From NCBI RefSeq assembly GCF_958298935.1, contig NC_084942.1:16375501-16439500 (forward strand): 64,000 nt of DNA. The letters run 5' to 3'. The translations under genes were made by a program, and so were the position numbers. Source of the stretch: Phragmites australis. Taxonomy: Eukaryota > Streptophyta > Magnoliopsida > Poales > Poaceae. The notes beneath the pieces are model-generated. The model saw nothing but the letters and a program-made list of their open reading frames with translations, made no database searches and was not told where the DNA came from. Numbering within the stretch: the first letter of the stretch is position 1; each line of letters begins with the position of its first letter. Shown here piece after piece: positions 33,884 through 45,200 of the stretch.

Positions 33884-36592
33884 ATGGCTGGCTTCAGTAC
33901 CCTGAATGAAGCCGAAACTCGGGCGGCGGGGGAGATGGCTGGAGTAGCCACCACGGGGGACCCTCAGGTGGCGCCGATTTTCCCGTCATTGATGGGGCCA
34001 CCGCCAGGAGTGGAGCTCTGGAATTCCGGCAAAAGGCACTCCCGGCAAACCACTGCACTGGGGGCGTCTGTCATTGGTGACAAGGAGCTCGACCGGATAG
34101 TTAGGGAGGGGAAGATTCCCTCCCGAGATGTTGCTCGGCCTTTGCTGGGCGAGGAGGTCCTGAAGCCCCTGGCCCATGAGGTTGTGGTGTTTGAGGCCTT
34201 CTTCGAGGTGGGCCTGGGTTTTCCCTCGGTGTCGTTGCTTGAAGAGGTGCTCCGCCACTTCTACGTGGAGCTTCTGCAGCTCCACACCGATGCCATTGAC
34301 CGCCTGGCCACCTTTGAGTGGGCCATGTGGGTGGAGGGGTGCGAAGGGAGGGCGGATTTCTTCGTGGCCCTCCACTTTGCCAGCTGCCAGCTGAAGTTGA
34401 TCAAGGTTGAGGGGACGAAGAGGCCCCTTAGCTTCGGGAGTGTCAACTTCCAAATATGATCGCAGTATCACGATGCCTTTCCCGTGAAGGCCATTAACGG
34501 CCGGTGGTATACTAGCTGGTTGCAACGGTTGTTTTACTACAGTGTCGACCCTGCATCACCCCTTCACTCCACGAACTGGGATATCACGTATGTTTCAGAG
34601 CCGGAGACGGGGATTACGGACGACCAGTTCGCCTCATGGTTGGCCCTTCTCCGGAGGGTGGACGAAAAGATGAGCATGTGTGACCTCGTGGAGGAGTTCA
34701 CCATGTTGCGCGTTCGGCCCCTTCAAACGGGCTGGAACTGCGTCTTTGAGCAAGGTGTGAAAGAGTGGCCGAAGGTGTATTCCAGCCCGCCCGTCAGTGC
34801 TGGTGAGTTCCCTTTGTAGTTTGGTTTTTGATCTGGTGATGTGAGGTGTCTTTTTTCTTCCAGAGAGCTACCTCCAGCTGGAGTGCGTGGTGGAGATCGC
34901 GGAGGTGATCCTGGGCCCCTCTACTCTCATGGAGCAGGAGTGGCGGGTGGCCCTGGCACGGAGCTAGGAGCTGTACAATTGTGTCTGCTTTTACCTCGGT
35001 GGCGGTGATGACCGGGGGAAGGGTCGGGCCTCCCCGAATATTGCGGGTCACGCCAGAGCCAACAGAGAGGCGTGGCCTCCATGGACCATGACTTCGGTAT
35101 TGTTGGCTCAGATGTTGAGGACGCTACGGGCCCTCCTGTAAGAGGTTCAGAGGAACTAGGTGTGATTTGTTTCGTTAGTCATATCCTGCTTTTGGTCGTG
35201 CACTGGGATCTTGATTTATGTTTCTTTTTTGTAGCGACCTTTGAGGTGGATGTGTCCTTGACTCCACCCCCTGAGGCCTCGGAGGCCCAGCAGAGATCGG
35301 GGACTCCTCCGGAGGGGTCTCCGAGGGCCGTCCCGGGGGACGTGGCTTCGTTCCAGTGGGGCCCCGAGCCAGCTGGTGACCTACCCGTGGTGGCTGGTGC
35401 CAGAGGCGTCGTGCCCTCCGCTGAGGGTCCCTTTGGAGCGGTTGAGGGGAGCCCTGGCCTCGGGGTCTTGACCCCGGATGACTTTGTGTTGCGCCCGGAG
35501 GCGTCAAGGGCCTTCGTTGCGGCCTCCTCTCTTCTCCGGAGTGGAGAGGTCGAGCGATCATTGGCCCAGCGTCCTCTGGAGGAGCTGGAGGTGCGGTTGG
35601 TAGCGGTGGCCCTTCAGGTCGGTAGTATTGGTTATGATTTGCTGTGTCCGGTGTTGGGTTCTGAGTAGCTCATTCTGTCGTTTTCCATCTTTTGTGGTGC
35701 CTTGTAGCAAGTAATTTTGACGAGGGCGCTGTTAGGTGGAGGGTGCCAGGCTTTTACTGCGGCCCTTGACGAGGTTGAGGGTCATCGCCAAGCCTTGGAA
35801 GACGCTCGAAAGCGGGCGGAGTCCGCGGAGGGTCGTCTTCGGGAGGAGATGGCACTTCGCGAGCGTGCGGAGGCTGAGGCGCGGAAGGATGCCGAAGACC
35901 TCCGGGAGGCGAGGGAGGTTGCCGATGCGGCCAACGCAGCCTGTGTGTCCGCCGAGAGTAATGTTGACACCCTTCTGGCGGCGGCGGTACGGCGAGAACT
36001 AGAGGAGGTTCGGGCATTAGAGGGGGCACTGCGTTCGAAGTGGCAGCAGTTAACGGTACTTGCATCGGAGGTGGCCCTGATTACCTTTGATGCCTTGAGC
36101 AGCCTAGGGGCTTGGTGACCGCCACTGCCCTCTGACTCGGAGGCATCGGTCATGCCACTTTTCTGGCTTCGGTCCGCCGCGAATGTCTTGGTTAGGGCCT
36201 CAGAGGTCTATACAAGGTCCACCGCTCATGTGGCCGCTGCGCTTCAGCTGACCCTACTGCACTAGGCGGGGGTTGGTCCCTTCGAAGCACTGGAGCAGCA
36301 AGTGCCAGACTCTATGGTCGAGGCCTTCCAGCCAGAGGCACCTTCGGCGGAGATTTGCGCAGCCCTGGAGAGCTTCTGTCGCGGCGTATGGGCGAAGCAT
36401 GGCCGGAGCGTGATGTTGCGCTTCATGGCCGGTCAGGGGACTCCAGGTGCCTCACGGGGCCTTCGCCCGAGTTCTTCTTTGGGAGGTCCGGTCCTTCACC
36501 TGGAGTCTACGGGCGCTTTGCGGCCCTCTGGGGGAGCTTCTTCTGGCGTTGTTGCCCCGCTGGAGCCGAGCGTGGATGCCCCAGAGGTGTAG
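33884..36592 (+). pseudogene. Antisense accessory gene of the Gypsy element (PF04195-like 'gypsy-type transposase' family), multi-exon
   Basis: From ATG 33884 a frame runs to 34802 with one in-frame TGA (34457). It codes the domain annotated in plants as a putative gypsy-type transposon protein (segments EGKIPSRDVARPLLGEE, FYVELLQLH, RWYTSWLQRLFYY). Introns are supported by GTGAGT at 34803 with TTCTTCCAG ending at 34863, GTAAGA at 35138 with TTTTTTGTAG ending at 35234, and GTCGGT at 35618 with TTGTAG ending at 35707. The last exon holds an Ala/Arg/Glu coiled coil (about 35750-36060) and SAEICAALESFCRG. The stop is at 36590-36592. Further stops are at 34969, 36116 and 36263. The gene lies opposite to gag-pol, between integrase and 3' LTR. 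In the related Grande family such a gene makes a nuclear protein. The role here is unknown. Confidence 0.72.
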
Positions 36593-36799
36593 CTCTACCG
36601 CAGGCTGTCTTTGTTTTCTTTTCTTTCCTTGGGAGGGGGGTCGAGTTCTAGCATGTTGACTGCCTCCTTCTACTTTATGTATATAATCTTTCCTTTATTT
36701 GATGGAAACCTCGCCTGTCTTCCTATGGTTTACCTGTGTTGTTTCTGGAATGTTTGTGCCTTTGAATTTTAACAGGAGTCCGATCTGCGTGTATAGGTA

Positions 36800-37219
36800 T
36801 TGCGGCCCAAGGCCGGAGGAGGCCTCGCCTATACCTTGGATAGTGCCTCTGGGGAGGGATCGAGTGTGTCCGGAGCATTGGGGTCTACTCCGTTCGTTTG
36901 TCAACAGAGTCATTTTGTTATGCCCCGCGATTTCGAGGGGCGTATTGATCCGCAGGTGGCCGCCGACGTCTTGGTTAAGGTCGAGCCAGAGGATCCCCGG
37001 GTGTTTGCTTCAGATGTGTTTTTTGCTGCAATAGATGACTGGTGTGCGGCCCGAACATCCCGGGAGGTTGCCGGCTCACGCTTCTTACGACGCTTCGTCC
37101 TTCCCCGGGATTCTGACGGAAGGGTGCCATCGGAAATTCTCAAGTCTATCTTGGGTGAGGTGAAGGTGGAGGAGGTACAGGCCGCGGAGGCCTCGCTGGC
37201 GGGGCAGGAGGAGGAATAG
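36800..37219 (+). pseudogene. Second antisense open frame in the Gypsy element
   Basis: An open frame of 139 codons on the same strand as the antisense gene. It contains HFVMPRDFEGRIDPQVAADVL and, 45 residues later, RFVLPRDSDGRVPSEILKSIL, an internal repeat of about 50 residues with Leu/Met-Pro-Arg-Asp-x-(E/D)-Gly-Arg at each start. A TTTTAACAG acceptor-like site lies just upstream (36765-36774), so it could be a further exon. No known domain is recognised. The paired motif suggests real coding history. Confidence 0.45.
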
Positions 37220-37797
37220 CTGGACTTCTCGGCCTTTGACTCGTATCCTTTCCCAGCGGATCCTTCGTCTTCCTGAGGCTGAGTCTCTGTTTTGGGCAGT
37301 AGCCCTTCTTGCAGAGGGGGCTCACGTCGGTCTCCCATGCGCAACTGTCAGGGACGACTCTCTAGGTCCCACGGTGTGTCTAGGAGGTGTGGCAATCAGG
37401 CACCCTCGTCTTCCCGTAGTGGTACAGGGGGGCGTAGTAGGCTAGCCAGTTTGCTGGGCATAGATTCGATGTACAACAGTTAACTATATAAAAAGGTTCT
37501 TTGTATGTTATGTGTGTACAACTTGCGTTGTGTTAGCTTGTTGTTTTTGTTTCTTTTTCTCTCCTTTTTTTAAGATTGATCGCACAGATGCTTCGCTTGT
37601 GCCCCCTGTTCCAGCCCCTTCGCATCCTGTGGCTGATCAGCGGCCACGGGGTGCGAGACTTCGAGGGGCATCGGAAGGGTCGGGTGATGGAGACTTTTAG
37701 TTGTGCTGGTTGTGGGGTGTTTATCCCTTCGCCATGTTAGGCCGGCCTGGCCTTAGAAATGACAGAGGGTGTTGTGCCTGTCTGGTATGAAGGCGCT

Positions 37798-38215
37798 ACC
37801 TTCAAGATGCTGGAGCGGTCTTTGCCTATCCTCCATTTTAGGTTTGCTAGGCCCAAAGGATGACACACGGAATGACTGTCCAACATGGAGACTTACGTCT
37901 TCAAGATGCTAGAGCGGTATTTGCCTATCCGCCACATAGGTTAGCTAGACCTTAAAGATGGCGGACGGAATGCCTATCCAGCATGGAGGCTTATGCCTTC
38001 AAGATGCTGGAGCGGTCTTTGCCTATCCGCCATGTAGGTTAGCGAGACCTTAAAGATGGCGGACAGAATGCCTGTCCAGCACGGAGGCTTATGCCTTCAA
38101 GATGCTGGAGCAGTCTTTGCCTATCTGCCAAGTAGGTTGGCGAGACCTTAAAGATGGCGGATGGAATGCCTGTCCAGCACGGAGGCTTGTGCCTTCAAGA
38201 TGCTGAGGGGTCTTT
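37798..38215. repeat. 98-bp tandem array, about 4.3 units, with a hairpin in each unit
   Basis: The word TTCAAGATGCTGGAGCGG recurs at 37801, 37900, 37998, 38096 and 38194, spaced 98-99 bases. Several units contain TCCGCCAT and, about 25 bases later, its complement ATGGCGGA. The array lies between integrase and the antisense genes. Confidence 0.93.
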
Positions 38216-38239
38216 TTTTGGTATCTTCAGAGAGAACTG

Positions 38240-39150
38240 AGCCTAGGGTTCTCTATACATAGTACTTGTGGAGGGTCTCCGCATTCCAACTGTGTTCGAG
38301 GGGGGTCCCCTTTGTATTGGCCAGGCGGTAGGAACCTGGTCTGTTTGACTTGAGGACTAGGTATGGGCCTTCCCATTTGTTGCGTAGCTTTCCTGGGGCT
38401 AGGGCGCATCGAAGCACTAGTTCACCAGGTTTGAAGTTTCATGGCGCAACCCTTGGATCGTACCAGGCCTTAGTTTTCTTAATGTAGTGATCTAGGTTCT
38501 GAATGGCATGGAGCCGCGTGCCTTTGGTAAGGTCAGGGGAGAGCTCCCTTTCTCCATCAGTTTGCGGAAGTTGTACCCTGAGTGAGTAGGCCTTGACCTC
38601 GGTGGGGGTCATGGCTTCGTCTCTGTACAGGAGGCGGAAGGTTGTGAACCTGGTGGCCCGCGTGACAGTGGTGCGGAGGGACCATAAGACCTTGGGAAGT
38701 TCATCGACCCATAGGCCTCGAGCTAAGCCAACAAGGTGGCAATTTAGGCCGAAGAGGATGTTGCCATTGGCCCTTTCGACGGCTCCATTGGACTGAGGGT
38801 GTCGAACTGCTGCAAAGCATAATTCGATGCCGAGGTCGTCCCAGAACTGTCTAAAAGGCCCGGAGTAGAATTGTGTGCCGTTGTCCACCGTGAGCTATCG
38901 TGGGACGCTGAAGTGGCATATTATGTTCTTCCAGAAGAATTTCTGGACATTTTTTGACGTGATTGTAGTGAGGGGTTTGGCCTCAACCCATTTGGAGAAG
39001 TACTCCAATGCTACCACTTCGTACTGAAGGTTTCCTTCGGCACGGGGAAATGGACCGATGAGGTCCATACCCCAACGAGCCAGGGGCCAGACAAGGGTGA
39101 TTGGTTGCAAGGGAGTTGGAGGTCGGTGGCTTCGGTGTCCCATCCATTAG
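38240..39150 (-). pseudogene. Gypsy integrase (one in-frame stop, catalytic triad present)
   Basis: Minus-strand reading gives RWGMDLIGPFPRAEGN, YFSKWVEAKPL, then a TAG after SVPR, VDNGTQFYSGPF, HPQSNGAVERANG and a C-terminal part ending AWYDPRVAP. The Asp, Asp and Glu of the integrase core (GMDLIG, VDNGTQF, GAVERA) are all present. The zinc-binding N-terminus is interrupted by a stop (before WMGHRSHRPP). The family joins element cDNA to the chromosome. With two stops this copy is not expected to work. Confidence 0.88.
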
Positions 39151-39361
39151 CATCCTTGGTAGGTGCGGATGAGTTCTTCCCCATCAGACATGATCCTAGG
39201 CCAATGGAGCCCCTGGCGAAGTGCCTTACCGGCTAGTGCATGAGGCGTCAGATGATTGCCGCAAAGGCCTTCATGTATTTCCCGAAGGAGGTCGGCTCCT
39301 TCTTGTTTAGTAATGTATCGAAGGAGGGGAGCGTAGACACCTGTCTTGTAAAGGGTGCCAT

Positions 39362-40205
39362 TTATGAGATGGTAGCCCCTGACACAGGGTGGATGCAGCG
39401 GAGTGTAATTGGGTCGTCCGGTTCTTCTGTTCCTCTTAGGAAGGATAGGAGGGGGGCCCTCCAGCCCGCAGCTTCGATGGAGAGGATGGCGACGGCCGTC
39501 TCATCAAGAGCTCTGGCGGTCGGCTGGTGTAGGGTCTCGAGGAAGGTGCCTATTGGTGGGTCTTTACCCGTGGCTGCAGCCTTTGCTAAGGCATCTGCCT
39601 GACTATTGTTCGCCTGCGGTATCCTTTGTATTGATATGCCGCGGAAGTGTGCCTCAGCCTTGCGAATGGCCTCGAGGTATGTTGTCATGTCTGGATGCCG
39701 GACTTGGAAGTCCTTGTTGACGTGACTGGCAACGATCTGAGAGTCAGTACGGATGATGACTTTGGCTGCTCCCAAGGCTCAGACCTTTCGGAGGCCTAAG
39801 AGGACGGCCTCGTGTTTGGCTATATTGTTGGTCTTCTTCAAATCCAGGCTAGCAGCGTATTGGACCTACTGGCCTGTGGGAGAGATGAGGACCGCTCCAG
39901 CTCCAGCGCCCATGGAGTAGTATGCTCCGTCAGTGTAGATCGTCCAGATGTCTTGGGTGGGTGTAGTGGTGGGTTTGGTGGGTGCTGGGGTCAATTCGGC
40001 GATGAAGTCTGCCAAGATTTGGGATTTGATGGTAGTGCGGGCCACAAACCTTACCACGAAGGGGGCTAACTCTACCGTCCACTTGCCGATGCATCCCGTC
40101 GCCTCCCGATTGCGAAACATGTCACCAAGCGGATACGAGGTTGGTACAGTGATGTCGTAGGCAAGGAAGTAGTGCCAAAGCTTGTGTGAGGCCATCAGGG
40201 CGTAG
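39362..40205 (-). pseudogene. Gypsy reverse transcriptase tail and RNase H (broken)
   Basis: Minus-strand frames give MASHKLWHYFLAYDITV (the connection after reverse transcriptase), WTIYTDGAYYSMGAGAG and NNIAKHEAVLLGLRKV. They continue with IIRTDSQIVASHVNKDF and IPQANNSQADALAKAA. The first and third RNase H acidic residues are present. The Glu expected in NNxAExxA is Lys (AAA at 39815-39817). Stops follow PTGQ and LRKV. The upstream reverse transcriptase is lost at the junction with the next LTR (40206). Confidence 0.88.
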
Positions 40206-43200
40206 TGTAACATCCTGATTTTCAGAATTTACAACTTTTAAAATTTTCCAAGATTATTGAATAGCTTCAACAGTAGTATAGGTTTAAAACCTATTTTCTT
40301 AATCAATCAATCAATATAGGTTATTATTTTATGTGCATTGCATGCTGAGTTTTGTTAGGAGCCAAGTAAATGCATTAGAGTTCTTTTTCTTTTCTTTCTC
40401 TTTGGTGTTTTGAGTGAAAATGATTTTAAAAAGGTTTTTCCAAAACTCAGTAGTGAATAAGTTAAGGATCTTAATGGTTGGAATTCAAAATCTTTGAATT
40501 TATCATTTATTCAATCCTTGATCATATCTGATTCTTCTCAAATTCAATTCAAATCTTATCCAAATCCTTATTTAAATCCAATCTCTCCTCTTTCTCAAAT
40601 TCTACCCAAATCCAAATTCACATTCCTTATCTACTCCTATTCTTGTTCAACCTCATTTTTCATTTCTCTTAAATTCACTCCAAACTCAATTCAAATTCAA
40701 ACCCTATTCAAATTTCTCTGCAAAAGTTTTTTTTCTAAACCCTAGATATACCCAAAGTGTTTTTGGGCTCAATCTTGCTCAAGTCTAAACCCTTAGCCAA
40801 GTCTTCTAGATGGCCCAACAAAGGATCCACGAAATCTGCAAATTTTCGCGGAGTCCTAGACAGCCTTATTTTTTCATGAAGTTTTGGAGTTTAAAAAGCC
40901 TCAAATGCAAATCTTGACAATACCAAAGTTGTAGGTCTCATCGAGAGCTTCGATTTGAACCTATGGAAGTCCTCTTTTGGATAATAGAGCTAGGAGTTAT
41001 GGCCCCCGAAATCAGTGCTGCGCAGATAAGTCCGAGTTCAAACAGTTTATCTTGTGGTGTATTTTTGGAAATCAAGATGTCATTTTCAGAAGTTACAATG
41101 ACTACCAAAGTTGTATATCTTTTCAAGTAATACAATTTAGAATCAAGAAACATCCAATTTGGAGTCCGGACGAGGAAGATATCATCCTTGAAATAGAGAG
41201 CTGCGAAAAAGTAAATTGTAACCGACTCGAACTCGAATCCGATTCCTATTCGGCTTGGACTCCACCTCAACCAACTGCCCCTAGCCCTATAAATATGAGT
41301 TGCACGACCTCTCCTACCCCTATTCCACGTCCCCAATCCCTAAAAGTCGCTGCTGCTATGTCCGTGCGTCGCCGGAGCGCCGCCGTTCGCCGGAGCCGCC
41401 ACACGTGATGCGCTACGTCGTCTTCTCCGTGAATCCTCCATCCTCGACCATCAAAGCAAGGTGAGGGCCACTTCTTCTCCTCTCTTACTACTATTTTAGC
41501 ATCATACTAAGTCCCTAGCCAAGCCCTAGCTCCGGCCAAAGCCCGATCTACGCCGCCACGGTCGTCACCGTCGCGGACAGCCGCGGGACAACCGCGCTAT
41601 AGTTGATTGGCATCGATGTTCCCGACCGACCAGAGGTCAAATCACCAAGCCCTTTCACCGGTGCGTGTCCCATGATGTTCCCCACGCCCTCACCAACCAG
41701 GTCGGCCAGTAGAGCAGCCAAACCACCGCAATCAAGGTCGACATACCCATTGTCCGGTTTTTGGATGCGTTCTACGTGCGCACCGGATTTGCATTCGTGT
41801 TCCCCGTCAATCCGAAAGCCGTATGGATGCTCCAACTGCATCACGGCGTGTCCCATGGACTCTTCTATGTGACCCTAGGAGCCCATCCCTGTTTTTGCAG
41901 CGACACGACCAGGACGCTATTGCCAACCACAGCATGTCGCAGCCATCACCCGTCTCATCTCCGTTGATCGTTCTTCCTCTCAGTGGATGATCTACCCAAA
42001 ACCATACCGTAGCATTGTGTTTCCGAAATGTATGAACATCTCTATTCAAACTGTTTCTCAAATTTCATAGCCAATCTCCTAGAACGCGAGCGTCTTCGTT
42101 CCTGCATATGTTCGCGGTCACCACCAAACCTAGAAGCAGTCATCGCTGTTTTGCCGCTACCTCAGATGACCCCTTCCAAAACCAACCATATGCTGAGTTA
42201 GTCTTTCCGCGTTCTACGCTATGCTTCCCTCGTTTCACTGAAACACCACTGAAACCGACATTGATGTCAGTGACCACGTGCCCGATCGCCATCTCCGACG
42301 AAACCCAAACCACCACCACTTCATAGAGTCACCAGTAGTATCCTTAACCTAGAAGCGTAACCTTAGACCTTTTTGATCCATCATAGGTGGTCGAGACTAG
42401 ATCTCCGCGTATCTCTTCTTTAATCCATGATGGTACATGCATAGCATGCCAAGTCAGTGCCCCATCATTCTCCTTAGCCTAGTCAGCGAAGTCTAGTCTG
42501 CCCTACACTTCTTGAATCTTGCGCAATAATGTTGTCAAGCCTGACACAGTGATTGTGCAATAAAGTTTTTCCCATAGGAAGATAGTTTCGGTAAATCAGC
42601 ATTTCCTTTTTAGTCTAATCCATCTCCCGAAAGCTATTTTCTTTTCATCTTAACTCCGATTTAGACGATTCTTGTGTCTAAATATTTCTAAAATCATCCC
42701 TATCCAACTATAGTGTTTTTTTAAAGTGTTTTAATAATGTTTGGTATGTTGTTCTTAGTGTTTTCCTCTGTGTTGTTTGTCGGTAGTTCTCGCGATTAGT
42801 TGATAACGTTCCGGAGCAGTTCGAGGGACTTCAAGACCAAGATTTAGACAACACTGAGCAGCAATGGGTAAAAGGCAAGTGTCCTTGATCATCTTGAACC
42901 TATGTTTTTAAATGTTTTGTTTTACAAAATTGTATACAGTGTCTTTCAATATGATGGGTAGTCACCTATGTTAGGATTTTTTCTAGATTTTTCCTTATCA
43001 TCCCTTGGAACCTAGATGGTTTATGGTTAGGTATCTTTGGTGGGTAGATTGCTTAGCCATGCTTTTGGGATATTGGAAAGTGTCATAATCTGACTAATGA
43101 ACTTATACAACAATGGTCGTTAATGTGTTAATAGTCTAGCAACATGTAACCTTAGGCCTTAAGCAAAGTGGTTTTGGTGGTTGTCATGGTTATGATGTTG

Positions 43201-44145
43201 ATTTAGTGTTTGCTCAAGTAACCTAAGTAAGGACCTGTTCGTGGAGTGACAACCCAAAAAATATCGTACCAACCATGAGACCTGGTATGGGACAGGCCTA
43301 GCCTATTAATTAGTGGATTCTAGTTTTTGTGCGTGCCAAACGGAAGAGTGGATATGTGAGGACGGCAAAGGCCAGAACCATTTGGTTAGTGGTATGAGAT
43401 GGGTAGTGGAAGGAAAGGGTGAAAACTTTCTGGAGCTACAAGGCGTAAAAGGGGGCTTCTGGGTGGTGCGAATGCCACTTTGACGGCGGTGAAACCTAGC
43501 GGGCATGCACATACTAGATGAAACTTTGTAATGGCTTTGAAGTGACTTTCCAGGTGACACACCACTGGCGTGTGTTAAGTGTCTAGCTAACATGGCAACA
43601 TGGAAATCACGACTCGTGGGGAAAGCTGGACAACCTCTGCAAAGTGTAAAAACTGTTATAACAGCCGTGCTCGCGGTTATGAGAGACTTGGATCCTCACA
43701 TGATTAGTTGGTTATGAGTTGTGGTTATGGTTCTGGTACAGGGAGTACTAGATGGTTGTGGTTTTTGTTATAGTACAGGGAGTACTAGATAGTTATGGTA
43801 TGCAAGGTGGAGAGCCTTGTATGTTGGGTATTGGACTGTATGGGTTACATTCACTTAATAATTATTTAATGATTTTGAGTCTAAATATATTTTCATTATT
43901 CGTATTTTCACAAATATACCATGTGTTAGCCTATTCTTGATATAAGCCTGCATATCATTATCTTTCCCACACTTGCTGAGCGCATCATGTGCTCGCACTT
44001 GCTATTTTCCCTATACCATGCGACATGTGTGCTGCTGCTCAGTGAGTGAAGATGTTGAAGACTATGAAGACGAGGTTGTGACGTTCTAGGCACGTGTCTC
44101 CCGGTCTGTTGCCTGAGGTGTTGTTGGGCACCAGTGCTTCTGTTC
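40206..44145 (+). mobile_element. Large Gypsy LTR (TGTAACA type, Tekay/Retand-like), copy 1, 3'-truncated
   Basis: It starts TGTAACATCCTGA. A promoter CCCTATAAATA is at 41285-41295, followed by transcript-like leader sequence. From about 41190 it is collinear with 51140-55132, apart from a solo LTR inserted in the latter. Compared with copy 2 it lacks the final 170 bases, and the match ends at 44145. No gag-pol follows. The many open frames inside (for example at 41548-41856) are leader sequence, not genes. Confidence 0.75.
41288..41295 (+). promoter_or_regulatory. LTR TATA box (copy 1)
   Basis: TATAAATA in the context GCCCTATAAATATGAG. The same site is at 51238-51245 in copy 2, which supports a conserved promoter. 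Confidence 0.7.
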
Positions 44146-45200
44146 TTGCCTCCCCCAACCATAAATAGTCGGGCTTCGCTATTTATATAGGGGAGAGAGG
44201 TGAGCAGAGAAGTGGCGAGCACGTTGGCATCACGCGGTCGTCGGCGGTGAGGTGGCGGAGTAGCGCCCAGCGCATTTCCTGTGGCATGGGCGCTCTGCGC
44301 CGTCCACGCGCGCCGGGGGGGGGGGGTGAAAGTCGCACAACTTGCACAGGTATGGGCAACGCGAATGGGTAGAAAGAGAAGGGAAAGAGTGGGAGAGGCG
44401 GAGGCCGGTCGGGGATATTTTCCCCGGAGGAGGCAGCTGTCATGGTGGCTAGCGGCACAACGTCGCGCTGGAGGAGGAATGAGAGGCGTGGGTGGGCGTC
44501 GATTGGATGGCCAGCACGCGTATGGTGCAACAGGCGTTAGGGCGCGCGAGCGGGTGGGTAGGCTAGCACATGGGCGAGCTGGGCCGAGCGCGCGCGGGCG
44601 AGAGGAACTACCAACTGGGTTGGACGGCTGTGTCGCGCCAGAGAAAAGAGAGAGGAGAAGGAAAGGAGGCCGGGCCTGGTTGCATGTGGGATGAACAAGA
44701 GATGGGAGGGGGATTTTGACCCAGGGTAAAAAGAAACAAAAAAAGAAAAGGAAAGAGAGAAGGGTTTTGGGATTAAATTCAAATGAGATATTTGAATTTG
44801 AATTTTGACTTTGGATTAAGATCAACCCAATTAAACATATTTGAACTTTGATTTGGACTTGGATCTTTATTTTTGGGGAGAGGATTGGAATCCAATTTGA
44901 TTTGAGCTAAATGGAGACTATGAGTAAGACATTCAAATTCAAATCTACGCACAAGACCATAAAAACCTCAAACCAACATACATGAATCAATTCAATGCAG
45001 AGACTATTTCGAAAAATGACTCTAGTGCATTTTGGAATACATAGTTAACTTGATACATTTATTACATATGAAGGTATACATACTGGTATATATGCATTCA
45101 TATACATATCCCCTTGATTTTAGTTAGCCTAATTAATCACAATTTTTTAATTTGGAGCGAAATTCTCATCTAATTAACATGTTAAACTTAGGATATTACA
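44146..45200 (-). mobile_element. Second LTR family fragment, minus orientation
   Basis: On the minus strand it starts TGTAATATCCTAAG (at 45200) and ends with a promoter region containing TATATAAAT (plus 44181-44189) and GC-rich leader sequence. It stops abruptly against copy 1 of the other LTR family. It sits inside a minus-oriented copy of that family: the neighbour at 45201 continues LTR sequence that is uninterrupted in copy 2 (GGGATGGTGAT). Confidence 0.6.
44181..44189 (-). promoter_or_regulatory. TATA box of the minus-oriented LTR
   Basis: Minus-strand CCTATATAAATAGCG stands upstream of a GC-poor to GC-rich transition, as in LTR promoters. Confidence 0.55.

Larger units (their letters stand above)
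32471..40205 (-). mobile_element. Tat-type Gypsy retrotransposon, 5' half missing, with an antisense accessory gene
   Basis: In minus-strand order there are the end of reverse transcriptase/RNase H (40205-39362), integrase (39150-38240), a 98-bp tandem array, a long region coding on the opposite strand (37220-33884), a polypurine tract and the 3' LTR (33364-32471). Gag, protease, most of reverse transcriptase and the 5' LTR are missing, because the element is cut at 40205 by another LTR. A long region between integrase and 3' LTR with antisense genes is known for Grande-like Tat elements. Confidence 0.88.

Noticed and set aside
35175..36153. Several Pro/Arg-rich minus-strand frames of 100-130 codons
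   Set aside because: They are shadows of the GC-rich antisense gene on the plus strand, with no motif of their own.
37798..38215. CRISPR-like regularly spaced repeats
   Set aside because: The units are contiguous 98-bp tandem repeats without unique spacers, in a eukaryotic retroelement.
41548..41872. Overlapping open frames on both strands in LTR copy 1
   Set aside because: The homologous region of LTR copy 2 does not preserve the frames, and the region is LTR leader sequence.
43926..44825. 299-codon minus-strand open frame, the longest in the window
   Set aside because: It is located in an LTR U3/leader region. The product is Pro/Ser/Arg-biased without any domain, and a frame is open on the other strand too, so it reflects GC-rich composition.
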